Assembly: GCA_964017195.1 (NCBI GenBank)
Contig: OZ024895.1
Coordinates: 35,026,834 to 35,090,833 of the forward strand
Length of the DNA: 64,000 nucleotides
Direction of reading: 5' to 3'
Origin: Siderastrea radians
Taxonomy: Eukaryota; Cnidaria; Anthozoa; Scleractinia; Rhizangiidae
Part shown: in pieces, positions 48,148 through 59,149 of the stretch
Numbering within the stretch: position 1 is the stretch's first letter
Layout: each line of letters starts with the position of its first letter
Translations under genes and position numbers: made by a program
The notes under the pieces: generated by a model
What the model was told of the DNA's origin: nothing
The model's database searches: none
Seen by the model: only the letters and a program-made list of their open reading frames with translations

Positions 48148-48280
48148 GTGAAATCGGCGGCCAGCTTGGACTTTGCACTTGGACTTTGCACTTGGAGCTT
48201 GGACTTGGACTTTGTCTCTGCTGGAGTTGTGTGACGTCATACTCAACATAATTAAGATAAGGTTGGGTTTTACAGGATGA
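48148..48280 (+). pseudogene. Exon 7 of copy 3 with repeat expansion over the selectivity filter
   Basis: Copies 0 and 1 have 26 nt between CAGCTT and GTCTCTG; copy 3 has 46 nt made of CTTGGACTT-like units. The net 20-nt gain is not a multiple of three. The normal downstream frame (LSLLELCDVILNIIKIRLGF then TGA at 48278-48280) is still open but out of register. Confidence 0.8.
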
Positions 48281-49320
48281 GATGAGATCTTGTAAAGGAT
48301 TGTACAAAACATTTTTCAGTGATTGTTTATTATGCAAAAAAGAGAGGTTGAATGCCTTTCAATTTCATTGTTTAAGGACGTTCACGCCCCAAGTCTTCTA
48401 ACGTTCAGATTTTTGTAAAACTTTTGCTGTAGTTAGGTAGTGACTAATTCATGCGAGAAAGGCAAAAAAAGGAAAAAAACTGGGTTCACAGCGCTCGTTT
48501 CAGAGACAAAGCGTATCGAAGATTGTAGTGTTTCTAGAAGCTTTGAATTTGGTCATGTATGTCTATATCGGCTTCAGTGAAGCCAGCAAGAAAAAAAGTA
48601 AAAGAGAGAAGGCTAGATAAGGTCGATGCATTGATTTCAACGCCAAAAGGCCTCTTTCTTACATTTTTGCAGCTGATGACATTCCTTCGAGTAGAATTAA
48701 CCTCGCAGAAGGATACTTTTAAGTCATGCATGCCCGCATTTGAAAAAAAAAAAATTCGATCGCATGTTAATAGGAAAAGCGAAATAATTAAAATTCTCAC
48801 TTACAGAATTTCCTTTGTTTTGACTAAAATGGAAAGAACCGGTAAAGGAATTGATCTATCGAAAGAAAAACGGGGTTTACCTTGTAAATAAGAGAGTTAA
48901 TAAGTGCGTGTATGGATATTAGACAACTTAAGCACGCACGTGTTTGAGCCATGGACTTCAACCGGAAGTTGAATGTTTGTTTGTTGGATTGTTCCTGGTC
49001 TTTTTAAGAAAGGGTTATTATTTGTTTTTCTTAGCAGCCGTGTATTTTGCCCATAAAATATTATACAACACTGAAATAAACGTCTGAGGGGCTTATTTAC
49101 ATTTCTCTCTTTGATAACCGGCGTTTATTTGGGGCTCGGCGTTTAATCGAGAAAATACGGTACTTGTAATTGTAGATAGTTTGAATATTCACAGCTGTCT
49201 AGTAGAGCATCACTGATTTCTGATAAAATAAATGTAACTCTGCGAATAAAATGGTGTGTTGAAAGTTTATCTTTTTTGAAAGCAAATTCACAACATCGCA
49301 CCATTATACTTAATTTTTTT
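48281..49320 (+). other. 3' flank of copy 3
   Basis: No gene is supported. The frame at 48559-48891 shows no domain. From about 49010 to 49160 a dispersed repeat (CTTAGCAGCCGTGTATTTTG ... GGCGTTTAATCGAGAAAATA) matches 32440-32590 in the flank of copy 2. Confidence 0.5.
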
Positions 49321-49329
49321 TAAGGCATC

Positions 49330-49680
49330 TCTTCTTGTCTCAGGAGGTGTGAGTTTAGTTTCATCATATGCGTTGGGATAATAATTGACTTCAACAAGAC
49401 TGTGTTTTAATGAGGGTGCAGAGATGTCATGTGAGATTTTATACATCAAAAGTGGCTTTCATAAACATCCGACGCATATAGAGGTCCTACCAGCCTAAAG
49501 AATCGTATTTCCGTGGAACTAAGGTCGTAAATGGCACCAGTGATACCTCGTGCAGCGCGATTAGGAAAGTTTTGCATTTTGCCATTCAGGGTCTTTGCAC
49601 AGGTGTTCCATAAAGGAGAACAATAATTGAAGTAGGGCTGGATAAGGCACATGACACACTAATTTCTACGAAGGAAATGA
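49330..49680 (-). mobile_element. Degenerate LINE reverse-transcriptase fragment
   Basis: The minus-strand frame 49652-49446 reads CLIQPYFNYCSPLWNTCAK, then QNFPNRAARGIT, the same C-terminal region as the LINE at 2405-3241. Both ends are eroded. Confidence 0.7.
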
Positions 49681-50552
49681 TCAAGTTGAGTGTTAAGAGG
49701 TTCAGAAGAGAAAGTAATGTTTCCCGTGACGTGAGGTGACCTTCAAAAGCGAAAGTGGTTTTTTGTTATTATTTCCAAGAACGGTCATTTGTGCCGTGGG
49801 GTTCGAACGTACCACCAAGTTGGCAGGACCTAACATCACAAAGTGGGGTCCCACCTACCTCTTGGCTGGCAGGAGTGAAATAGAAGCACGAGGAACCTTG
49901 GCAATATGAGATGTATGTTTATTTCTAATGCAAGCAAGAAATTGCAAAGGTAATCTTCAAATTCTTTCCTGGCGTTTATTTAATCGCTTAACGCATACAA
50001 ATAATAGGAACTTGAACCTATCGTGGCTTAACTCGCTACTACCTAGAACTGCACTTTGTATCGGTAAATTTTTAGCTTTGCCATTGTTTTTCTTTTGAAG
50101 ATGAAAACCTAAATCAGTACCACTCAAATCAAAGTTATTGACCAGTATTTTCTTGTGGTGTTTTTCAGTGTGCTATAAAACGTGCTTCTAAATATTAAAA
50201 TCCTAAATAAAGGTGTCACCACCTTTCAAATGAAAACTATTGAACAGTACTTTCCCGTGCTGTTTATTATGCCGTTCAAGGTGGTTTTAACTTTTGAGTC
50301 TGTGGATGAAATCCTTCAGTGTGACCATTCAAATGAAAGCTATTGAGTAGTACTTTCCAGTTATTATGCTGTTAAACGCACTTCTAAATTTGGTGTCTAT
50401 GGATGAAATCCTAAAGTGTGACCCTTCAAATCAAAACTCTTGAACAATACTTTCCTGTGGTACTGTTTGTTTTTCACTAACTAGACAAATGAAACTGGTC
50501 ACTATTATGCAATGAAACATTTCCTTGGTTTTATTGCCAAATTGACGCTAAT
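49681..50552. other. Region between the channel array and GTPase gene A
   Basis: No gene. At about 50210-50490 lie two to three degenerate units of the 106-bp repeat (TTTCAAATGAAAACTATTGA, TTTTGAGTCTGTGGATGAAA), in the orientation opposite to the array at 37090-37690. Confidence 0.6.
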
Positions 50553-53500
50553 TCAAATTTTATTTATCTCTTCCTCCAAGCATCTCTTCATGCCAATCGA
50601 CAGGGGCAGCTCTGGCCTGACATCTTCCCATAGCTCCTTGAGCGCTTTGACCGTGTTAATCTCCTTACTGCGCAGGTCCGACACAACTTGCTTCATCTTT
50701 CCTTGATCAGTCCAGTTGTACTTCTTCTTCAGTCGGGCAAAGAACTGCTCTAATGTTTCCGCCCCACTACTGGCTCCTGAAGAAAGGTTTAATGGAATTA
50801 GAAAGCAATGTGCGATCCTAAGTTAAACACAAACGCCTACTGAGCAACAATTTCCTGTAGGTTTATCTATCTTGATGTACAAGGTGGATAAAATTCCCAA
50901 AATGTGACCTAAAAATGAAAGTTCTCAAGTAGAACTCTTTTCTTGTATGAGATTATTAATAGAAAACTGGCCCAGTTCGCACTCACTCCCTATACAAACT
51001 GTGAGTGTAGTGTTTTTAAAATAGCAGCTCGTAGATAACGAAGCAGTGACTCTTCGCTTGTCACGAAAACTAAGAGGACGCTTAGCACGGGTCAAACAAG
51101 AACGGGTGTGGTGACATCATCCAAAGTCTACCTCTTTTTCTGACGTACAACTAACAGCGCTCTATTCATCAACTTTCGTGCGCTCTCAAGAAGTTTGAAT
51201 CTACTTGATGAAATTCAAAGTCTCATTAAGCTGGAGACAAACTGGGCGATTTTATACGCTTGTTGTCACAATTAAAGGGACTATGTCACTGGGATTTTCT
51301 TCATTTTTTTGTCATAACTGTGCTAATAGTATAACTTATTTATCTTTGCCATGCACAAAATGCCCCTATCACTGCAATGGGATGATATTAAGTGAATTTT
51401 CGAAGGGAGAGCAAAATATAACTAGTTTTAAGTGATTTTTCTAAGACACAACGATACAATTTGAAAAAGTTGGCCCAACAATCCATTTCTATCCTGGCCA
51501 TCCGCAGCTTAAAACACTTACTGATAGTTTTGATACACTAATATAGTTACCTTCAACAAAACTGGACTATTATTTTGTAGCTTTCTATTGATGCATATGT
51601 GACTTTTGGCTTTGCAAAGAGTGACTAAAAATAGCTGACATAGTCCCTTTAACCCTTTATTAAACTCCCAAGAGTGTCAAAAACCGGAAGTCAAGAAAAT
51701 TCCCAAATTTCATTTTGCAAAATATTGAAAACAAATAGTACCAAGTCAGCCAAGTGAATGTACTGCCGAAGAGGTTTCATTTGAATGGTTACACCACAAC
51801 ATTTCGTTCACACGTACATGCAAAAGTTAAACTTACCTCAGAAGTTCCATAATTGACTCTGGGAGTGAAAGGGTTAACTGAGACTTTGATTTCTTTCTTA
51901 ACTTTGAGTAACTTGGCATCTCTAAATAATCGACAATCATTCGGATCTCACCTCCGTCAGCAATTTCTCTTTCCATCTGATTTTTCTCTCGCTGCTTTTT
52001 AATTCGTATGAACCTTTCAGCAGACAGCAAAGCAAAATCCAAGATGTCCAGAGCCGTTCGTTCTACGACAATAGACTCCTCGCTTTTCTCGTGCGTGTAA
52101 TTTGCAATGAAGTAGGTTCTCTCGCTGGAACTGCCAGTCGCCCATGACGCCATGTCAAAAGCATTTTCCTTGTCGTTTTCGTCTTTCAGCTTGTCCAGGT
52201 AGGTGATGACAGTCACAGGGGAATAGCCTGCGGAGAGAATTTAAAGCGTTCCTAAGCCCAGTAAACACGCCGTACCCTTATGCAATTACCCAACAGCACG
52301 GCAGTAGACCGTAGCTGGGGGAGGTTTTATCGGCGGAAACGAAGCCTCTATCCGAGACAGAAGACAAATCTTTGATTTTTCTTTCCTTATTTATGAAAGA
52401 ATGGCACTGAGCTAACAAGACAGGTGAGGGCTGCCAAACGTGAGTTTGGGTTATACTTTTAAGTGTAACCCACACTCACACCAAAAATATGGGTGGGGTG
52501 ATTAAATTAAGGGAGGCCTTCAGTTACATTTTTGGATTTATATCTAAAAGGGGTACTTGAACACTTGGCAACCTTGCCTGGATAGTTTTATGCAGGAGCC
52601 ATAATCGGGGACGGAGACCGTAAGTGCGGGGTCCAGCCCCATCGAAAAAGACAATTGTGCTATTTTTAGAGAAAATTGCGCCACCCTCAACGTCATAAAC
52701 GCGCATGGGTACACGCAAATTCGCGTACAAAGAGGGCGTGCTGGATATGACCAAGATGGTTATAATTATTTGATATCCAGTATGCCCGAGTACATAATTG
52801 TTTTTATTCTTAAAAACGCAATCACTAATTGCTATAAAATCAAGAAACAGAAAAAAAGAGAGAGAAACTCCGAGATAAAAGGGAACAAGAATCGATCGCC
52901 ATCACATGACTGACCGAAAAAAAAGCCAAAACCTTGCCAAGTGTTGCAGCGTTTCTTTGCGGAGCTGAATGAATCAATGAAACTGCTCCAAAGTGAACGT
53001 ACAAGCACAAGGTTTAGAAAATATCTTCCAATTATGGGCTCTGAAATGTGGTACGTGTTTGATTTTTCCTGAATTGTTGTAAACGTCGTTCCGTTATGGC
53101 TGCGGGAGATCAAATGAACGAGTTTGTATTAAATCGCTCCGTTCGCACAAGGCTGACAACGGGAGCCATCATGTGTTTGTTTGATCGAACTGAAGACGGA
53201 ATTAATAATTAAACTTGAACGATAATTTCTATGCAGCTCACTGAAACAAGACTACGAAGGTGAGCAACATTAGAATTCACCATCTCATGTACCGGTCAAA
53301 TTGAAGCTTCAACATCCACCCCCCGGGCATACCCCGGGCATTTGACTGTAATAGTTGCCCGGGGAGGGGGGAATTTGAACTTTGCCTTGAAAGGGTGGGG
53401 AATTTGAACCAGATTTATCTCTTATTCTAGCGCAATACGCCCTTGAGGTTTTTCGGTTTTTGTAGGGTTTGACGGATTTCCAAGATAGAATTTCGGCTTT

Positions 53501-56500
53501 GTTAGTGAATAACTCTTTCAAAAGGGTCTTTAAAAGAAGTTTGAAGGAGTCGTTATGGCATATCTCACTCTGAAAAGCGTGAAGAGTGTTTGATTGAAGA
53601 CGAAATTTGTCTTTGAGGAGAGGTATTTCAGTACTAATTGGTGGGGCATTTGAACAACCTTTTTGCCCTGAGGGAAGGGAATTTGAGCAAGCCAATCTTC
53701 AAAAGTTCAAATGCCCGGGGGGTTGCCCGGGGGGTTGCCCGGGGGGTGGATGTTGAAGCTTCAATTTGACTGGTACATAATACTTTTTTAAACGCAAACC
53801 ACAAAACGCAGTTGTTCTCAGTTTGGAGCCCGCGGACGGAATGGTAAAAACAACACTCAAACAACTGTGAAAGCGATTCAACGTATTTTACATAGCATCC
53901 GACTTGTGTCTAAATGTCTGGAGCTGCTCAACGAAACACAGACGGAGCCACAACGAGTACAGGTAGACCAGTGTAATTTTGCGTGGTATAGCCCAAAAAT
54001 GTCGCCTTTTCTGGTACTGAATTTGTTCAATGCTTGTTGTTCAGACTGCTGCATGATTTTTGTACTGACTCGCCATAAAAAGTGTGACAATTTTTATTAA
54101 ATGCTTCTTTTCAATTTTACTGTGCTTTATTTTGTCTTGTCTCGATATTTCGGAGTCAAAGCCTTCTGTATAAAACCTACTGTTTGTGAAATTTTAAGAA
54201 CAAGTGATTGACTTGACGATGAAAGAAATTGTAAACACAGCGCTAAATGCTGAAATTTCTATTTCTACAGTTTCTTTTCGTCCTAAGAAATCAAGCACTC
54301 TGAAACAACTTAGATGTGTGCCTCAGTGACGTTAGTTGTAATTTCTCCTTAATTTTGCTTCGATACAAAGTGATTTTTCTCGCCGGGTTGCTGGCGGCGA
54401 AAAAAAAATTAAGCTCACTCTGTCGTTGAAACTCTTGCCACGTCCACTGCGCTATGTATCCCTTCTAGGTTCGTAAATTGCCCAGAAAGTAATGTTCAGT
54501 ACTAGGGCAGCATGAAGTTTCACTTCATCTTTCTCCTTCTCATCGACGGAAGTAGATTTTTTTCTTGGTGTTTTTCCAGTTCTCTATTTTGTCGACGATT
54601 GATAACGCACAGCGAGAGCATTTGATTGAAAACAAAGCGCGCTTTTCACTATTCTTTCTCTTCATTATAAACATTTCGGCCAATTCGGTCAAGGCAGGCA
54701 TTAATTCAGAATACATACGCTGAGAAATCTCGGCAGACGTTTTCTTTCAGTTACTGATTCGGTATTTGAATCTATGTTACTATTTTTCTTGCAGTGGAAA
54801 AAGTGGCAACGATTTATCAGTGCGTTACTTTTCTTCACAACGTGCTTGGACATTCATTTTACAGTCTTTGCGGCTGCCCTTCAATCTCTGTACGTCCTCA
54901 GAGGAAATATATTTTCGGGATGTATGTTCCCTTTTCCTGCCTGAATCGCCTTTAACTGATTGTTTCGTAGTTGGACGCCTTTTTTTCCCGCAAAACATTT
55001 CTTCCATCTAACGGAGAAATCCTCGTTCTACATGTCCGACGCACCTTCGCCACAGGATTTCTCCAAAATATTTTCACTGCCATCATCGGAATCACTTGTA
55101 CAATCCCCATATCCAGAATCACTATCCAGAAAGTTCTCCCCAAGGGCTTGCCTCAAATTAGGAAGTGACACTGATGACAGATATTGAATTTCTCCATCTC
55201 CAACGAAGGAAATTTCCGACGCCGTTTTGTTTGTTTTTCTCTGGGCGGAGTCCTCGCAAAACACGCGCGATGGCGCAATTTTTTCTAAAAATGGCACATT
55301 TGTCTTTTTCGATAAGGCCAACGCCACTATTAAAATGGCACTTGGCTACGGTCTCCATCCCCGATTGTGGCTCCTGTTTTATGGCAAAAAACCTACCCCA
55401 ATTTTAAAAAATCGATCCTTTCTAAAACGTGTTTTATACAACCCTTTAACCCGTCAATATTTATCCAGTACATGAAAGGCCTGATATAAGGAGGCCGAAC
55501 TGGGACAAAACGTGGTTATAACTTGTTTGCTCTGGTTTTTGTAACTGGTGCAAACACCTCATATAAAGAGAAAACACTCGTGATTTGGCTTAATGTTTTC
55601 CGCACTTGGCGGCACCAGTTGCATTTATTCTTCGCTTGGCATCAGTTGCATGTTTCTGGCCCTTGAGACCAGCTATTTGTTTCCAGCCCTTTGGCACCAG
55701 TTGCATTATTTCCCTGCTTGGCACCAGTCTCATGTTTCCCGCGCTTGGCACCAGTTACCTATTTCCCTCGATTGGCACAATTTGCCTGTTTTTCCCCAGT
55801 TGGCAACAGTTGCTTGTTTTGCGCGCTTAGCACTAGCTGCTTGTTTTCCCGCGTTTGGTGCTAGTCGCACGTTTCCCCAGGCTCACAACTAGTTGCATAT
55901 TTGTCTGCGAGTTGTGATCGCTCCATTGCTTTGCTTACGATTTTTGCAATTAGCTTAATTAACCTTAAGTAAAAAAACAAACTACTGAGGCACAGAAAAT
56001 GTATTTTTTCTTACCATCCTCTCTAAAATGCTCTCTGATCTTCTTCAGTGCATCTTTGTACTTGCCATCCGTCAGTCGAGGATCATTTGCCTTCACCACA
56101 AATATCACAGCGTGAGCATACTTGGCGAGATCCTGAGCTTTCCTTGCCGTCTGAGGGTTCCCTTTTCCAGTCTGCCCTGAGTCATAATCCCGTTTGATCT
56201 CTTCGCCTGGACGAATTCTTAGATAAAAAAAATTAATTTACTGAGAGGAAAGCCACCTTAGAGAAATTTTCTGTCCCTTTTTTCTACCCAAAGTTGATGA
56301 GAGTTAAAATCAACGAGAGAATGAGTAGTCGAAAAAAACCGGACGGCCAGGGTTTTGTCTGGTGTTGGAAGGCTTTTAACTTTGGTAGATTTGGTATATG
56401 TACATGTATATTGGCATAAACAGGGCATAAAAATAGCTTTCCTGGCAATCCGCGTACCATCGATTTCGGGTATTCTGGTATACTGGATAATTTAAAAAAA

Positions 56501-57929
56501 GTTTTTTTAGTGTGCCCACTAACCTCCTAGCCACTGAAGCATGAAAAGTGACGAGTGTTGGATGTCAATCTTTAGTGATAGTTAATTGAGCAGACTCAAA
56601 CTCGATAAGACCACACGAGAGTCGGTGACAGAGAATAAGAGTTTGTGGGGAAAAAAGCCGGAAAGAGAGAGTTCGACATCTCTTGTTTAATCTCGCTTAA
56701 AACTAAAGAACACCTATTCCCTACCTTCCGGACATTATGTTGAGACATTCCTCAAACAGCTTTTCGTCGCAATCAAAAAATCCCCTGGTATCCACCAGCC
56801 GAATTTGTTTCTGCACGTAGTACTCCTCAAGATTAATGGTGCCTTCTTTTCCTGTACCTTGTTCAAATGCGCCTTGAACTTCTCTAAGAGCTCGCTGCAA
56901 AGTGCCTTTAAAAACAGTGAAAAACCGGAATGGTTAAAGAAACGAGTGAATCTGTCTCTTAGATAAACGATACAGAACACTTGAAAGCAAACGCGTGAGA
57001 TTCTAATCTGTAAAATCCTTGGAAGTCCAAAGATTTCCGAAGATGACAAAGATTTCCGATAAGGAACCCCAAAGAAAGTTGAAAAGTCAGTTTCATAACA
57101 AGATCGATATAATTTTTCGGAAAACTTGTACATGTTTTTCGAACGGGCTTTATATGCATCTCAGGTCTACCAACCCAAATCTGCGGTCACCACGTGAGAG
57201 AATTCGTTCTGTAAACGTAAGCTCAGTATTTCAGATACACCGGTGTTAAGACTCAGGAATGACACGTGAGAGTTAAGTCTCGAAAAACTGTCTGGGGGCC
57301 CTTATATGTGACTACTCCACGGAGGGGGAGGGGGACATACGAAACGGACGGGGGAGAGGTATGAAGGATTTCAATCTCTCATTTAAAGGCAGTGAGGTGA
57401 GGATTCTTGGCATTTTGGGCAGCTGTTATTTTCTATTGAAAGGAAAATCATCCACCATTAGGAACAACGAAAACTTTTCTTACCAACAAAGCTTGTTTTC
57501 CCGGAGCCTGTCGGCCCAATTAACGCTATGCGTATCAAATCCAAATCATCAACGTCCAGGTCTCGGAAACTTTCCTTTTTAATCCTCGGGCATGTCTGGA
57601 AGTCGTAATTCATCAGGTCATTTTGCAGTTGGCAAAACGCTTGTTCCTCCTTCAGTTGCCTTTCCTTTTCCTCTCTCTCTTGTTTTTTCTGCTCTAAAAT
57701 GCTTCTTCGGGTCTCGTCTTCACACCTCGCGCGCTGTTGGGCTTCGCGTAAGGCTTGGTCATGTTGCCTTGCCATCTCAGCTTGCAATTCTCTCATTCTT
57801 TGCTCATTCTGCTCCTGGGCTTGCTCTCGGCCCTGGTTACTCGCATTTGGATCTGTTCTGTCCACTGTTTCATAACTCTTTAAGAAATAATCAAACAATC
57901 AGTCAATCGTTTAATCAATCAATCAACCT

Positions 57930-57990
<61 letters not shown>

Positions 57991-58005
57991 CCAACCAGCC
58001 AGTCA

Positions 58006-58068
<63 letters not shown>

Positions 58069-59083
58069 CGTCAGTCAGTCAGTCAGTCAGTCAGTCAGTC
58101 AGTCAGTCAGTCAGTCAGTCAGTCAGTCAGTCAGTCAGTCAGTCAGTCATCCCTAATTTATCCCTGCGAGAAAGGGGCATTTTTCCCGTAACCTTGTGTG
58201 GGACTGCAGGCATCGCGTGACTTGAAAAATTGTTATCGCGTAACTTGAAAATTCTTATCGCGAGACTTTAAATTTGCTATCGCGTGACTTAAGATCGGAA
58301 ATGTTATTGTGAAATATCGAAACAAAACAAAACAAAACAAAACATGAATGATTAAAGAATAAGTTTGCATTCGATTTTCATCAAAACACATCATCGCATT
58401 GTATTCTCCTCTCGACAGATAAAAAAACAGTTTATTCCAACGGGCATAAATCGAGGAAAAGAAATACACGTGACGCCTGTTTCCAGGAATTCGTTACAAT
58501 GCGACCGGAAGTCAATCTTTCCCAGAAATCGAAACTGTCATCCACAGAGGTGAGTCTTTTTTCAGTTTCGTTTGTGCTTGCCCCTGAAATGTCTTCCTTG
58601 TTTCCCATAAAAAAGTAAAACTGCCAATGTTTGAGTCAATCTCATAAGATATTCGCCGGCAATAAAATTTGTACGTTCACATGACAAAATAACTTTTTGG
58701 GTTTTCATATTTTTGGTCGTCACGAAAGCACTCGTATTCACTCCTCAATCCAGTGTGACTGACTGAGCTCGATTTCCAGCCGTTGAAAGCGAGCCTGAGT
58801 GGCGTAGCAGAATAAAAAATGCTAGACCGGAATCTCCAATTTTTGGTACTCTTTGGCGTAGATTGCGAGTTCATCTTAACTTTGTTTTACTTTCCTGAAA
58901 CAAATTAAATATGTTTAAAAACAAATGCCTTCGACATTCATCCGTCATGCTTTCTCTTGCAGACGAAGAAAAGGAGATAACATTCGATAATTTGATAATT
59001 ATGTAAGTACAGTTATCATTTACAGAAGATGTGGTATAAAGTCACAAACTTGTACTCACGATTTTCGAGCCGCCATTCCCCAT
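50553..59083 (-). CDS. Myristoylated coiled-coil GTPase, IFI44-like, with a SAM-like tail (gene A)
   Basis: Six exons in transcription order: 59083-59060, 57877-57484, 56905-56725, 56217-56015, 52227-51952, 50776-50553. They splice to 1,302 nt, 433 residues. Residues 1-8 MGNGGSKI form an N-myristoylation signal. A Glu/Gln/Arg-rich coiled coil spans about 25-95. The GTPase domain has the P-loop GPTGSGKT (129-136), a switch threonine near 162, DTRG (178-181), a hydrophobic strand AHAVIFVV, and TYLD (276-279) where TKxD is expected; ANYT follows. Residues about 366-433 are helical and end LPLSIGMKRCLEEEI, like a SAM domain. IFI44-like GTPases are interferon-responsive in vertebrates; here a role in immunity at a membrane is inference. 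The start was chosen because the 24-nt exon gives a perfect myristoylation context and a GTGAGT donor in phase. Introns are filled with repeats. Confidence 0.8.
51276..51648. mobile_element. TTAA-flanked MITE of 373 bp in gene A intron 5
   Basis: AGGGACTATGTCA at the left and TGACATAGTCCCT at the right are perfectly complementary over 13 bp, and TTAA flanks both ends (51272-51275 and 51649-51652). No transposase. It is a third type of TTAA-flanked element in the window. Confidence 0.75.
52347..55396. mobile_element. About 3-kb insertion in gene A intron 4, absent from gene B
   Basis: Gene B intron 4 runs from GACTCTACCCC straight into CTTAAAAAATCCCC (about 63395). In gene A the matching halves lie at about 52347 (CCTCTATCC) and 55389 (CCTACCCC). 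Inside is an inverted repeat pair: GGAGCCATAATCGGGGACGG near 52590 and CCATCCCCGATTGTGGCTCC near 55345, each with TCTAAAAATGGCAC/TGTGCTATTTTTAGA further in. No transposase frame is seen. It may be several nested insertions. Confidence 0.55.
53291..53775. mobile_element. MITE with CCCGGGCA-rich inverted ends
   Basis: Left end TACCGGTCAAATTGAAGCTT and right end AAGCTTCAATTTGACTGGTA match as inverted repeats for about 45 bp, continuing into CAACATCCACCCCCCGGGCA. The right arm has the GCCCGGGGGGTT unit repeated three times. The minus-strand frames across it (53309-53695, 53634-53864) are repeat sequence. Confidence 0.75.
55595..55900. repeat. About 34-bp minisatellite in gene A intron 4
   Basis: Some nine divergent units of the type CGCGCTTGGCACCAGTTGCA + TGTTTCC. 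The same array, with fewer units, is in the equivalent intron of gene B (63590-63745). The + strand open frames across it are repeat translation. Confidence 0.85.
57895..58150. repeat. Compound tetranucleotide microsatellite in gene A intron 1
   Basis: Successive blocks of CAAT (57905-57990), CAGC (58005-58066) and CAGT (58068-58148), starting about 18 bp beyond the acceptor of the coiled-coil exon. The + strand open frame rich in SINQ and ASQP is a shadow of these repeats. Confidence 0.9.
58151..59053 (-). other. Rest of gene A intron 1
   Basis: No other coding exon is recognised between the myristoylation exon and the coiled-coil exon. Near 58200-58290 TATCGCGTGACTT-like phrases repeat three or four times. 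A minor alternative exon cannot be excluded. Confidence 0.4.
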
Positions 59084-59149
59084 TGTGAAAGAAGGTTCTC
59101 TTGGTTGGGTTTCTCTCCTTGTACACTGCTAATTCCTCGCCGCTCGTTG

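Larger units (their letters stand above)
33848..48280 (+). pseudogene. DEG/ENaC channel copy 3, open through exon 6, frame lost in the pore exon
   Basis: Exons: 33848-34427, 36736-36956, 42285-42441, 44146-44202, 46119-46305, 47728-47819, and exon 7 at 48148-48280. Exons 1-6 are open and phase-consistent, keep the HG motif, TM1, FPAVTICNFN, GLRLRLMVQQ, ETPPMVMELGF, the cysteines of SACLLTCHARH and KCNCSEPCETITF, and differ from copy 1 at many residues, which suggests a period under constraint as a distinct paralog. Exon 7 begins correctly with GEIGGQLGLC, but a repeat of CTTGGACTT replaces the GAS filter and shifts the frame, with a stop at 48249-48251. The exon 2 donor GTTTGA is weak. It is either a recent pseudogene, an assembly error at a short tandem repeat, or a non-conducting variant. 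Confidence 0.7.

Noticed and set aside
55593..55892. + strand frames with repeating Phe/Pro/Ala/Leu/Cys/His patterns
   Set aside because: Translations of the 34-bp minisatellite in a GTPase intron; not a repeat protein.
57592..58191. 199-codon + strand frame rich in Ser/Ile/Asn/Gln and Ala/Ser/Gln/Pro
   Set aside because: It is the complement of the GTPase coiled-coil exon plus translated tetranucleotide repeats.
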